DNA from: Cylindrotheca closterium
Taxonomy: Eukaryota; Bacillariophyta; Bacillariophyceae; Bacillariales; Bacillariaceae
Direction of reading: 5' to 3'
Assembly: GCA_933822405.4 (NCBI GenBank)
Contig: CAKOGP040001113.1
Span: 354,432-418,431 of the forward strand
DNA length: 64,000 nucleotides
The notes below the pieces were generated by a model. The model was not told the DNA's origin, did no database searches, and saw only the letters and a program-made list of their open reading frames with translations. The translations under genes and the position numbers were made by a program. This document shows positions 1 through 9,733 of this stretch, piece after piece. Position 1 is the stretch's first letter, and every line of letters starts with the position of its first letter.

Positions 1-175
1 GATTGTCCATATTTTTTTATTCGTCAATCGTTCCGATGTCTGGTCGTCGTCGGTTTCAGATAAAGATCGTATCTTTTTCCGTTTCATGGAAAGCACCAAT
101 CACCTTCGTATGGTACTGTAGTGTCACACCCTCCATCACACAAAAAGATCTCCTTTCCTAGAACTACACATCTCA

Positions 176-1111
176 ATGTCATCCTCCTCCTCATCTAGCG
201 CATTACCGTCGTCCTATTCTTCCTTGAAAGGCAAGGTTGCCATTATCACTGGTAGTACCCAAGGACTTGGCGAAGCGACGGCACACTTGTTTCAAGAACG
301 TGGGATTCGAGGACTGATATTGACGGGACGGAATGTGGAACGAGGTGAAGCGGTCGCCAAGAAGATCAATGACAAGCATCAGGCAGAAAATACAGAGGCG
401 ACGGGAAAAGATCGAGCGGTGGCGTACTTTGTCCAAGCCGATTTGAGAAAGATGGACGAAATTTCCAAACTCACCCAAGCGGCCGACGATCACTTTGGGA
501 CCCTACATATTTTGGTCAATGCGGCCGCTTACACGGGTCGTGGAAGTATTTGGGACACGACCCCCGACTTGATGGATGACATGATGGCGATTAACCTCAA
601 GGCACCCTTTTTCCTCATGCAACGGGCCATTCAAATCATGGAACGCGACCAAATACAAGGCTCCATTGTCAATATATCCAGTACCGCATCCTATGGAAGT
701 TTGCCCATGTTGGCACCCTACAGTATTTCCAAGGGTGCCTTGAATGTAGCGACCAAGAATGTAGCCTATGCCGTCATGAGAAGTCGGATCAAGGTCAATG
801 CTTTGTGCATTGGATGGATGGATACACCAGGAGAAGATGATGTCCAAAAGGCAGTTCATGGCAAATCAGATGGGTGGCTACAAGAGGCGGAAGCCCAACA
901 GCCATTTGGAAGATTGCTCAAGGTACAAGAAGTGGCCCGATGCATTGCCTATTGTGCATCTGAAGAATCTGGAATGATGACGGGATGTTTGATTGATTTT
1001 GACCAATCGGTGTTTGGTGGAGGACCAGCACCATGTCCTCCTCCACAACAAGAATGGGATCAAGCCAAGGGAGTCAAATATTCGTTTGATGATACTAGCC
1101 ACTGGTGGTAG
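176..1111 (+). CDS. Short-chain dehydrogenase/reductase (classical SDR)
   Basis: A single 311-residue open frame with the classical SDR plan. After a Ser-rich leader of about 18 residues, the Rossmann cofactor loop TGSTQGLG (TGxxxGxG) follows the first strand, VAIIT. The NNAG-like motif appears as VNAAA, the catalytic Ser lies in NISSTAS, and the YxxxK pair is YSISK. Such enzymes oxidise or reduce hydroxyl/keto groups with NAD(P). The substrate cannot be read from the sequence. Family knowledge places these enzymes mostly in the cytosol or an organelle, and no clear signal peptide is seen. The tail after the core ([19 protein letters not shown]) is an extra 30 residues or so. The start is the first ATG of the frame, after an A-rich 5' leader. 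Confidence 0.9.
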   Translation: MSSSSSSSALPSSYSSLKGKVAIITGSTQGLGEATAHLFQERGIRGLILTGRNVERGEAVAKKINDKHQAENTEATGKDRAVAYFVQADLRKMDEISKLTQAADDHFGTLHILVNAAAYTGRGSIWDTTPDLMDDMMAINLKAPFFLMQRAIQIMERDQIQGSIVNISSTASYGSLPMLAPYSISKGALNVATKNVAYAVMRSRIKVNALCIGWMDTPGEDDVQKAVHGKSDGWLQEAEAQQPFGRLLKVQEVARCIAYCASEESGMMTGCLIDFDQSVFGGGPAPCPPPQQEWDQAKGVKYSFDDTSHWW

Positions 1112-1906
1112 TAGCAGCAGCAGCTAAACAATCGAATCGGATTGCTTCCTTCTTTTATAAGCAGTGCTCCTGTAGCTAGCTAGCGAGTAGTACAATGATA
1201 CTATAGACGATATACATGTGTAATCGAGAGTTGAAGAGTTTGTCGCATTCGAAGAAGATTCCCAGAAATCAGCACTATGCGCCATCTGGAACACTCTCTT
1301 CGATTTCGTCGCGACCCCTACAGAATATTTGGGAACAAGGGCGGGGTCGTGTGTACTGTCATGACTAGTACTGTAGGCTACTGTAGGCTACCGCCTACAG
1401 TACTACCTACTTCTTCAGCTGCAGAAGGTTGATTCTAAAACAATTCTTGAATATTTCAGAAGTGATCGCATGCCTTATCATATTGGCTATCCTTCAGGTG
1501 TCCTGTGCAATTGCAGCATGCCATTTGATCTGTTTCACATTGTCTGTATCTTTTGGTGTAACATGATGGATCGGTTCATACATTCTGAGGCACCTTCAAA
1601 CCCGCAACAGATGCCAGTCCTGGAACAGGAGGCTGACCCAAAGCTAATAAGGACAGTATACATGTAAAAAAGTACAACAAGATGTGCCGTAGTAATTGAG
1701 TCTACTAGTTTACTAGCTACCGGTAGAACAGTCATTGAATATGACAAAAAAAGTTGTAGCAAGACTTGCGAAGACAAGCATGATTTCAGATTCCCAGCAG
1801 ATGCCTGTTCCCACAAGCAGAAAATGTACAGGAGATGATACATAACAGATCTATTAGTTATACATCACCATCAACTGACATTGTCTAAGTAAAGTAATCA
1901 ATCAAT
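1112..1906. other. Intergenic, convergent side
   Basis: No supportable gene. Short open frames on both strands lack codon structure or recognisable motifs. It holds one small perfect inverted repeat (1367-1404). Confidence 0.6.
1367..1404. repeat. Small inverted repeat
   Basis: Arms AGTACTGTAGGC (1367-1378) and GCCTACAGTACT (1393-1404) are perfect complements around a 14-base spacer that itself repeats CTGTAGGCTA. It can form a 12-bp hairpin. No terminator function can be claimed in a eukaryote. Confidence 0.8.
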
Positions 1907-2266
1907 TTAGTTGACGTAAGCGGTAGGGTCAACTCCGGACTTGGCAATGGCAAAAAAGGTGAAGGTTCCGATGATGGATCCAACAGCAGAGAACCATCCT
2001 GGTAGTTCAAAGGCCAAGTCGTCAAACTCGTCAGTGACGGCAGTCATATCTGGGTTGGACTTGGCAGATCCAGTCAAGAAAGCTGGAAGAGTGGCTCTTT
2101 GCTTGCGCTCCAAGTCGGTAAGACCATCGTCGTAAGTGTATTCAATATCGGGGCGCTTCAATGGAACAATATTGAGTTGAGTGGTTCCAGTCTTGGAGTG
2201 GACTGGGGCAAAGGCAGATGCCGAAGCGAAAAGGCAGACAAGGGCGAAAAGGATAGACTTCATCAT
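1907..2266 (-). CDS. Small plastid-targeted membrane protein, unknown function
   Basis: A 119-residue protein. The open frame extends further upstream, but the tandem ATGs at 2266 and 2263 open a clean signal peptide (MMKSILFALVCLFASASAFA), so this start is preferred. The ASAFAP junction is the classic diatom bipartite plastid-targeting motif, with Phe at +1 after signal cleavage. The mature part is acidic and ends in one hydrophobic helix (about residues 90-110, GWFSAVGSIIGTFTFFAIAK) and the tail DPTAYVN. This suggests a small thylakoid or envelope protein with one membrane span. I do not recognise the family. It lies divergent to the small acidic gene at 3025. Confidence 0.85.
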   Translation of the reverse strand: MMKSILFALVCLFASASAFAPVHSKTGTTQLNIVPLKRPDIEYTYDDGLTDLERKQRATLPAFLTGSAKSNPDMTAVTDEFDDLAFELPGWFSAVGSIIGTFTFFAIAKSGVDPTAYVN

Positions 2267-3024
2267 CTTGATTTCAACAGTTTTACGTTTGTGATGAGGA
2301 ACCACAGAAAACGAAATTCGGGCAGTTGATTGCTACTAGTAGAGGCAAGGATACGCTACGACGTCACTGCAACTTGGGCGATGTAGGGGAGGAAGCATGG
2401 ACAGTCATTCTCAGTACTTTGACTCCTGTACATTCTACTTCCTCCGTAGAGGAGCTACCAAAGAATGCCGTAAGATCGTCGAAATCGATCGATCGATTGA
2501 GGAACGTCCACGACATCATCATTCTTCCCTCAAAATAAATTCCCTCTTTGCCCGCCATCTTTATTTCCCCCACATCGACTCGATTGATTCATGTCGCCTT
2601 TTTCGAATTCCCAATCCTCAGCGCTGTATATATAACATTCCTAAAAGAAAGAAGAGAGTTCTGTTGACGCCTGTCTGACCGAACATTTATTCCCCTTCTT
2701 TCCGGTACTGTACGAGAATGGTAGGAAGGCTTGCTTCCCGGGTCCTGCCTGGATGTGGGAAGTTGTCAAGCGAACTTGCGATTTACGATAGTTGTGATAC
2801 TGTACCACTATAGTACGTGGTAAGAAGAAAGCACACACACACACACACACAACCCAGCAACGACCACAACACACAAGACTAAACCACAAAACGGCAGTTG
2901 TAGCTTGACCTCTCATTATATTTCTCGAAGCTTGGAAACTAGAAAGAATCAGTAGTTGGAACAATTTGGAAAGAACATTCCTGCAATTCAATCAATCAAT
3001 CAATCACTCAATTAATATCTAAAA
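2267..3024. other. Divergent intergenic region
   Basis: The shared upstream region of the minus gene ending at 2266 and the plus gene at 3025. It contains a CA dinucleotide run (2832-2850) and a CAAT tetranucleotide run just before the ATG at 3025. The longest open frame (minus strand, 2641-2991) has no recognisable features. Confidence 0.5.
2832..2850. repeat. (CA)n microsatellite
   Basis: An uninterrupted CA dinucleotide run of about 9-10 units in the divergent intergenic region. Confidence 0.9.
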
Positions 3025-3252
3025 ATGAGCGATGACAAAGCCAAAAAGGTGAAGATTGAAGGCACGGAAAAGCTGGACAAGGAGGGTCTGAAAGAAGAAA
3101 GCGTCGATGAGGAGGATCTTGATGCAATCTTTGGGGACGAGGACGACTCTGTTCGGTTATCCAAGACCAAATTGGAAGGTTCCAAAAGTCAGCTCGATGT
3201 GGTTGTGGGCGATGGCGATGATGACGAGGAACTGGAAGATGATGACTCTTAA
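3025..3252 (+). CDS. Small acidic protein, unknown
   Basis: A 75-residue frame. It has a Lys-rich N terminus (DKAKKVKIEG), a central acidic DEEDLDAIFGDEDD segment and an Asp/Glu tail (GDDDEELEDDD). Acidity and low complexity suggest a small nuclear or cytosolic binding protein, but no family is recognised. The ATG follows an A-rich AATATCTAAAA context, which suits a diatom start. Gene status rests only on the start context, composition and position opposite a divergent gene. A missed 3' exon is possible. Confidence 0.5.
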   Translation: MSDDKAKKVKIEGTEKLDKEGLKEESVDEEDLDAIFGDEDDSVRLSKTKLEGSKSQLDVVVGDGDDDEELEDDDS

Positions 3253-4072
3253 CGGATCGACTTTATCTAGCATATCCTTATGGCTATGATTCTGCTAAAG
3301 CTCTTTGACGATCCGCTGAGAAACGCCCATGAGAGGCCATTCATTATTCATCATTACCGGCAGGCGCCTCTCTCATTTGTCAAGAGGAATATTTTTGATG
3401 AGGAATCCCAAGAGCACACGTATATCGGCTTCCCAACGATTTTTGTAATCATTGGTAACTTGGACATTAGGCGCAATGCACCGGTACGGCAAAGAAAAGG
3501 AGCACGTAGCTGCAATCTTTGCTGCTGTGAATCTTCAGATTCATTCATTCTTGGAGGTATCATTCTTCTCTTATTGTAAAAACGAGAATGGATGGTCTTT
3601 GACTTTCTCTGAATGTAACAATCGTGTATAGGTATATATCTTCTTGACAAACTATTTGATAGGTATAGATTTTTCTTGGATGAATTCAGGAGATGACATC
3701 AAAATCATTCGAACCTCCTGTTTCTTCCGGCAAAACCAATCGAGTTAGTTGGCCTTTTTGCCCCGAAAGGATGACGAGTGTGACACCTCGATTCGGTAAG
3801 CGTATGCCAAGAAAGCTATCTGAAAGGTGGTAGCACACCATGATGGCAAGAGCTTACCTACTAACCACATGTAAAACAGAAGTGGACTAACTCTCGATTG
3901 TACTCGTAATTAAATGCTCCAGACAGGACTAGTACTGCAAAGATAAGATCTCTTTGATGATGATTCATGTATACTAGAGCATCATAGTGTCTGTACAGAG
4001 TTCGACTATGATCAAAGGTAAAAATGATTAATCTAAAGTTTCCTATACTACAGTAGCTGGCTTGTGGTTGTT
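3253..4072. other. Intergenic, convergent
   Basis: Lies between the ends of two convergent genes. An open frame at 3280-3579 (+) and its antisense lack motifs and are not called. Confidence 0.5.
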
Positions 4073-5821
4073 CTAGGAGCGCACCCTTGCCTTGGTCGAT
4101 CGTCGCAATTTCCCAAACATGGACGGTGACTTTGGGGCGTCCATCATCATTGGCATTCGAAGATTCATCTTTCCAAATTTGGTGGTCGTCGTGGGGGACC
4201 CTTCCATGGTCGAAAATCGCGATTTCGTGGGGTTGCTGCTGCCTGTCAGAGACCACCACCCGCTATGCTGTGATGACGAGGAGTCGCTCGTTTGTGCCAT
4301 CACCACCGTGGGTTTGATGGGAATTGCTGGAACTGTGCGGTTATTGATCGTACATGATTCGGCATCATCCATCATTTCCTCAGGTGGATCTTTTCTAATT
4401 CCAGAAGAATCGTTTTGATTCTTGCTAGTCTTTCTAGTGGTGGTCTTGGATGCTTTCGCCTTCGTGGACTTTCGCGACTTGGAACCTTTAGGTGTCCTTG
4501 GACTAGAAGAAGAAGAAGAATTTCTCATTTTCGGGCTTAGCGATATTCGCTTTTCAGATGATTGCTTCTTGACTTTGTCGGGAGACAAGCTACCATCTTG
4601 CCTTGATTCCTTGTTCTTGGACCTTCTTCTTTTTATGGACTTTTTGGAATCGGGAGAGCTGGGACCATCTCGCTCGTTCTCTTTGAATTTACCATTCTTG
4701 TTGGGAGTGGATTGATCTCGCTCCTCGCTTTTTGCTGAATCGCGAAGTGTGTTCTTGGTTTTAATGCTACTATTGGACTTCTTCTTCTTCTTGCTTTTCG
4801 ATTTGGACTTGGATCCCGATCTGCTGTGAGAGGAATCTGGTTTTGCCACCACTGCAGGTTTCGAAGTTTTGCCTTTGCTAGCACTGCTGCTTCTCCTGCT
4901 GGACTTGGAGTCAAGGCTACGTGCGGAATCTTGCTTTGTCGCCAAGATCGGTTTGGAAATCTTTCCTTTGTCAGCGACACTTTTCGGTTTGGATGAAGAT
5001 TTAATATTTTCCTTGCCCTTTGGTCTGAGTGACTTCGTCGCTTTCTTTTTGGAACCTCTAGGCTGCTTTGGTGGCTTGATCAAGGATACGGGTGTAAAGT
5101 GGCAGCATGAGCTGCTGCCATCGCTTTCAAAGATCCTAAAGCTGTCTTCACTCTCATCTTCCAGAATTGTCCCATCTACATTGCGAGGAGTACTGTTCAG
5201 CCATTTTTGATGAAAGTCGTCACCAAAGTCGTGATGCTTGGCAACTGGTCCTCCCGTCGTAGATCCACGTTCCGATGCAGAATCCACCGTCATTGTCAGA
5301 GTACTCATTGGAATCGAATGATTGGATACCACCAAATCAAAGCCTGAATCTTTTCGTTTAGGTCTTGTTTGATGGTCATTCGAGGAATGCCGAAAGGCTG
5401 GCGATTGCGGTATGCTCATGGACGGCGAGGCAGGCACCAAACATTCCGTCAAGGCGCTAACATCTCGATCCAAATCGGGGCGGAGCACCAGTGAAAAGCC
5501 TGAATCGCTGGTGTCGCATCGTGCGCGATTTCCAGCTGAAAAGCCCGAATTGTTGCTGTCACATCGTGCACGATTTCCAGCTGCTTGTGGCGACAGATTT
5601 TTACTGCTGCCCTTCAGTTTCCCTTTTCCAGTGGAAACTATCTTGCCATCGGCATTGGTTACATGGCGATGACGGGTATGAGAAGCATCATGTTCATCGT
5701 CATGCTCATCTGCCACTGTCACCTCGAGGAAGCTGGAGTTTTGGCTGCGACTGTCGAGGGTTTCTTCATCGAAGGATACCTCACTGACAATCGATCCTGT
5801 GCCATCCGTCTTCATTGTCAT
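4073..5821 (-). CDS. Ser/Lys-rich low-complexity protein, probably nuclear
   Basis: A 582-residue single-exon frame. About residues 80-110 hold a tandem duplication of a 16-residue unit, AGNRARCDxxxSGFS, and a related KDSGFDLV motif recurs near residue 160. Residues about 250-480 are dominated by SKSKSKKKKKS-type basic/serine stretches with many SP dipeptides (potential proline-directed phosphosites). The C terminus is basic (KLRRSTKARVRS). The composition resembles SR-like or chromatin-associated disordered proteins. There is no folded domain and no assigned function. It is divergent from the gene at 6472. The ATG at 5821 is the first of the frame; a second lies two codons in. Confidence 0.75.
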   Translation of the reverse strand: MTMKTDGTGSIVSEVSFDEETLDSRSQNSSFLEVTVADEHDDEHDASHTRHRHVTNADGKIVSTGKGKLKGSSKNLSPQAAGNRARCDSNNSGFSAGNRARCDTSDSGFSLVLRPDLDRDVSALTECLVPASPSMSIPQSPAFRHSSNDHQTRPKRKDSGFDLVVSNHSIPMSTLTMTVDSASERGSTTGGPVAKHHDFGDDFHQKWLNSTPRNVDGTILEDESEDSFRIFESDGSSSCCHFTPVSLIKPPKQPRGSKKKATKSLRPKGKENIKSSSKPKSVADKGKISKPILATKQDSARSLDSKSSRRSSSASKGKTSKPAVVAKPDSSHSRSGSKSKSKSKKKKKSNSSIKTKNTLRDSAKSEERDQSTPNKNGKFKENERDGPSSPDSKKSIKRRRSKNKESRQDGSLSPDKVKKQSSEKRISLSPKMRNSSSSSSPRTPKGSKSRKSTKAKASKTTTRKTSKNQNDSSGIRKDPPEEMMDDAESCTINNRTVPAIPIKPTVVMAQTSDSSSSQHSGWWSLTGSSNPTKSRFSTMEGSPTTTTKFGKMNLRMPMMMDAPKSPSMFGKLRRSTKARVRS

Positions 5822-6471
5822 TTTTGAAAGTGATGGATTGGAGAAGACAAATGAGGTTAGATGTTTTGGAAAATGACGAGGGACACCTGTTTCCGTTCAA
5901 AATCGAGCTGTTGGCTTTTGTGAAGTAAATTGTGGATTGTGTGGCGTACAATTCTGGCGATTCACATGTAAATTTGTGACTGTTCTCAATGAAGAATGTT
6001 ATTTTGGCAGGCTCTCACATTGTATTTTACGTGTGTTTTGCGTCATTTTTGTGATGAAGGTACTTATGGTTTTTAGAGTCGTTAAACAGATTTTCTGACA
6101 CAACAAGCTCAAATGGGACTAAATTCGAAATTGATTCATCTTCAATCAAAAAATTTAATCGTGGGTCAGTTGGACAGATACAGTTTCTTTCTCTAAAAAA
6201 AGCGACTATTACAAACGACTTTCGACGAAAACTATTAGAGGCACTTGGGACCCAGCAAATTTCACGACCATACTTGGACTTAACCTCAGAGAGTTGATAC
6301 TTTCATCGACAACATCAACGAATTGCTTTTCGATTTGAATTCACCACGAAGAGAAAACGAACGAAGGCCCATCATCTTGGCGTTTCAAAGGACTGGCTGA
6401 CTCAGCAACGTTGCTAATTGTCACAAAGAATGAATGCCTGATACTTCTGAGCGCTTTATTCATTCATTCAT
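5822..6471. other. Divergent intergenic region
   Basis: AT-rich upstream region shared by the divergent genes at 5821 and 6472. It contains poly-A tracts and a CATT run just before the ATG at 6472. Nothing else is seen. Confidence 0.5.
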
Positions 6472-8490
6472 ATGATAAGATCGTTTCCAGAATCCATTCA
6501 GCCAACTTCAAAGCTGTGTCAAGTAAATCCGATGTCCTCTTCTAGCCAGATATTGGATAAGGTGACTATGATTTCACCAGCATCGCCAGGAGCAGCATCG
6601 CCGAAGGATGAAGACTTCAAACCTCAGCAGATTGTTCGTTCTTCCGAGAATAGCAAGCCTGCTGCTGTGAATCAACAGTCTCCGATGAAAAAATCGGATA
6701 CGCGCACCCTGCGCTTTGCCCAACAACAGCGCATCAAGCCTATTTCGAATTCATTCTTGGCATCAGATAAGATACGTTCCGCTTTATGGTATCCAGTACA
6801 AGAACTCGAGGAACGAGAGAGACAGTGGAAAAATGAGACTCCCAACAACGAGATATTGAAGTGGGAAGAAGGGTTATTCTTTTTGCAAATGTTAGATCGC
6901 TCTCATATGGAAGCACCGCAGGACGATTGGTCACCGAAACAAGAAGAACGTGTACAACGTGCCATCAATGCCGTCCTTTCTGAACAAGGGAGACAGAACC
7001 AGCAGTTGCAACTTCAGCAGTTGCAACTTCAGCAACCACATCAACAAAAGCCCGATCCAACTCCTACTGAAATTGGGATATCAGCGGAAGAAAAGGATAG
7101 ATTGGGCAAAAGGGATCAAACTCCCTTGTTTATGATTGCGATCCAGTACAGTTGGCACACTGGAACGGCGGCAGGAGCTGCCAAACATCGAGCAATTCAA
7201 TTGGCAATGGAAATTCAGAGATTGTGGCAGGATGAAGACACAACGGCCACAAGGAAGGAAGAAGATGGGCAAGATAAGGTCTCCATTCAAGACGAGGAGG
7301 AGAAAAAGGAAGAAAAAGAAGTAGGCAAGGTGCAGCAAATGGAAGATGAACCCGACAGTATTGAGAAAGAAGACACTTTCGAGGAAGAATCTTCCGTGGA
7401 TTTAGGAAACCTTCCTGAAAAAAACGAATCTGTATCAGGAAGATCTCTAGCGGACGGATCGGATGAAGCTCCAAAACCTGTACGACCTCGAGGAATTTTC
7501 AGAGGAAATTCTGATCACTCAGCACTGTCCGATATTGGTGGTCTACAGAAAAAGGGAAGCAGCCGCAGTGTGTTTAGCAATTCTTATTCTGATCCCTTGC
7601 TAGACCCCGAAGACTATCTTGGTGATTGGGTACACTTGGCGCTACCTACCAAATTTGCTGGCAAGGAGCATCCTCAAATTTCGGCCACTCTGAAGAAACA
7701 ACGAAGTCGGGCTCGTTTGTCCGCAAGGAGCTTGGCCCTCAAGGAAGATATTCAAGTGAGTGGTACCAAAATGAGGAAAAACAATGTACTCAAAAGTATT
7801 CACGACCGGGGGGCCATGGCGTTGGACAAAGGGGGACGAAAGGAGGCATTTCAAGATTGTGTGAAAAAACTGATTACCCTGAACCGATTCTTTCAATCAG
7901 TCGAGGGTGTATCCAAAGATAGGGCTTTGGATACAGATAAGAAGAAGTTTTTGGAAGCTATTGCAGCCAAGAAATCAAACATATTTCACAGCATGGAAAT
8001 TCCAGATAATATTCACGAACCAGCAGAAGAAACGAAGCTAGCAAATAAGGGAGCTCCCATCCAAGTCCATAGCATCTTGCTATCACCCGCCATCAAGGCA
8101 TTGCGACCAAAACACAAGGTTGTATGGGGGGAGAAATTGCATCGGGTCAAATTCTTTCCAGAATTTCCACTTCAATTCGAAAAGGAAGAATACTTTTACA
8201 CCTCCGAAGACATTAGCCGATTCCGTTTTGAGAAGTTCATGGAGGATAACAATGACGAATACGAAGAACAAGTTATGGGTTCTAATGAAGAGAAGGAGTT
8301 AGAAGCCTTGAATGAGGAGGGCGATGGCGATGAATCTTCGTACGAGTACGAGTCTTACGAAGAGCTTTCGTATCACTCGGACTCTGATGAATCGTACTAT
8401 GAGGAGGAATTAGCCGAGCCAGTTCGAGACCTGGCAAATCTGTCCGAGACCCAATCCGTGTCTAGTGAGGGTAGAAGATTGAGTCTATAA
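6472..8490 (+). CDS. Unknown low-complexity protein with Gln and Glu tracts
   Basis: A 672-residue frame. Residues about 80-135 form a more conserved-looking segment (TLRFAQQQRIKPISNSFLASD, then an aromatic/acidic stretch with RSALWYPVQELEERERQW). Similar modules are common in diatom proteins of unknown function (recollection, not checked). A Gln-rich tract with a doubled QLQLQ unit follows (about 178-192), then a Lys/Glu coiled stretch (about 260-310) and a strongly acidic C terminus (EEGDGDESSYEYESYEEL). No enzyme motif, signal peptide or membrane span is visible. The ATG at 6472 is the first in frame; a later Met (MSSSSQ, about residue 21) is an alternative. Confidence 0.75.
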   Translation: MIRSFPESIQPTSKLCQVNPMSSSSQILDKVTMISPASPGAASPKDEDFKPQQIVRSSENSKPAAVNQQSPMKKSDTRTLRFAQQQRIKPISNSFLASDKIRSALWYPVQELEERERQWKNETPNNEILKWEEGLFFLQMLDRSHMEAPQDDWSPKQEERVQRAINAVLSEQGRQNQQLQLQQLQLQQPHQQKPDPTPTEIGISAEEKDRLGKRDQTPLFMIAIQYSWHTGTAAGAAKHRAIQLAMEIQRLWQDEDTTATRKEEDGQDKVSIQDEEEKKEEKEVGKVQQMEDEPDSIEKEDTFEEESSVDLGNLPEKNESVSGRSLADGSDEAPKPVRPRGIFRGNSDHSALSDIGGLQKKGSSRSVFSNSYSDPLLDPEDYLGDWVHLALPTKFAGKEHPQISATLKKQRSRARLSARSLALKEDIQVSGTKMRKNNVLKSIHDRGAMALDKGGRKEAFQDCVKKLITLNRFFQSVEGVSKDRALDTDKKKFLEAIAAKKSNIFHSMEIPDNIHEPAEETKLANKGAPIQVHSILLSPAIKALRPKHKVVWGEKLHRVKFFPEFPLQFEKEEYFYTSEDISRFRFEKFMEDNNDEYEEQVMGSNEEKELEALNEEGDGDESSYEYESYEELSYHSDSDESYYEEELAEPVRDLANLSETQSVSSEGRRLSL

Positions 8491-8694
8491 TGACTGTAAT
8501 GTAACATTGGGGAAAACAAATTATTTATACAAATCATTGTCGAGCTGTTGATGCACTTGGGATCGTGATGGTATAGCATTCCTTTGTGAAGAATGCTCCA
8601 ATCTCGCGTTTCTACTTGTAAAAAAAAGATTGAAACGGTCATTCCATAATCCAGAGAGATCTGAAGCTCAAGTGAGTCAATGCTTGAGAGCAGG

Positions 8695-9459
8695 CTAGGA
8701 TGATAACTCTTCAAACAGCTCAAGAAAGGTTTCGGAGGCCTGTGCTCCTGAGAATGCATAGGGACGCGACTTGCCCTGGTCATCCTTTCCAACTACAAAG
8801 AAAGGCACACCCTTGATGCCATATCGCTGGCGGCCTGTTTTGATTTCTTGTTCCATACCTCTTTTGCCTTGTTCCTTTGCAAGGTATTCGTGGAGTTCGG
8901 ATTCCTTTTCTTCTGGCAACCCCAACTCCTTTCCAATTTTCAAAAGAGTTTGAACATCTGATATGTTCTCACCATTCTCATATTCTGCTCGGAACAAACA
9001 TTGATTCACCTCGTCAGTACTACATACTTCATTTTTGTGGCAATACTGAACCAACTGGTGTGCTCGTGACGTGTGGGGCCACCATTTCCAGTCTGAAAAT
9101 TGTGCTCCATCTTTCCTGCCCTCCTGCTTCAGGTGATTTGTCCAACCAGCCCCTCCCCAACGACGTCTACAGTAGTCGTCTACAGTTTCGCCCTTTGGAT
9201 CAGTATTTGGATCGATCATGAATGGCTTCCACTCCACTTTCACCGAGTCCTTCTCTGGAAATTCAGAGAGTGCTTTGTGGAGACGCTGTTGCCCCACATA
9301 GCACCAAGGTCAGGCTAAATCGCTGTATACGGTAACTTTGATACCAGGAGAGAAAGAAGCTGATGATGTCATGGCTGCTGCGTCAAAGTATTGGAAGCCA
9401 AAGATTGCCAGAAAGGAAAATGAAGATCTAAGCAGATAATTCTTCTTTCCAACTTGCAT
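8695..9459 (-). CDS. DsbA/FrnE-like thioredoxin-fold protein, probable selenoprotein (UxxC)
   Basis: Read from the ATG at 9459 the frame gives 254 residues, with a TGA at 9312-9310 as codon 50. The surrounding motif is VYSDLA-TGA-PWCYVGQQRL. In FrnE/DsbA-family oxidoreductases this position is the first Cys of the CPWC active site, so the codon is best read as selenocysteine (UPWC). Downstream, the family pattern continues: WKPFMIDP, FRAEYENGENISD, and the cis-Pro loop GIKGVPFFVV (about residues 212-221). The N terminus is hydrophobic (LLRSSFSFLAIFGFQYFDAAA), suggesting secretory or plastid entry. Met30 is an alternative cytosolic start. Family members carry out thiol-disulfide exchange or isomerisation. 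A conventional annotation would start after the TGA and lose the active site. No convincing SECIS was found by eye. Alternatives are a nonsense mutation or a sequencing error. Confidence 0.75.
9310..9312 (-). other. In-frame TGA at active-site Cys position (candidate Sec codon)
   Basis: Minus-strand TGA immediately before CCT TGG TGC (Pro-Trp-Cys). Frame and homology are continuous on both sides, and the stop replaces exactly the catalytic Cys. That placement is what UGA recoding predicts and is unlikely for a random nonsense change. Confidence 0.75.
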
Positions 9460-9733
9460 CCTTTAGAGTTCGTAAGAAATCTGCGAGATGATCATCGATC
9501 ATCTCTTTTTTTGTTTCAGGTTGGTTGGGTTGGTCCTTCCGTCGTCCACGATCGAACGAGTCGCATTTTGGCGATGAAAATGTGAGCGATTATTGGACTT
9601 TAAGTTTTCAGAAAACATCGAAAAAAACAACGACAAGGAGGCTCCCAATTTCATTCCACACCCAAGCAAGCAATCTATCCATACTATACTTGCTCATCAC
9701 GACGTACACCACAAAATTTGAAGCAAAGCAACA

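Noticed and set aside
3280..3579. 99-codon frame downstream of the small acidic gene
   Set aside because: No motif, no sensible composition, overlapped by an equally long antisense frame.
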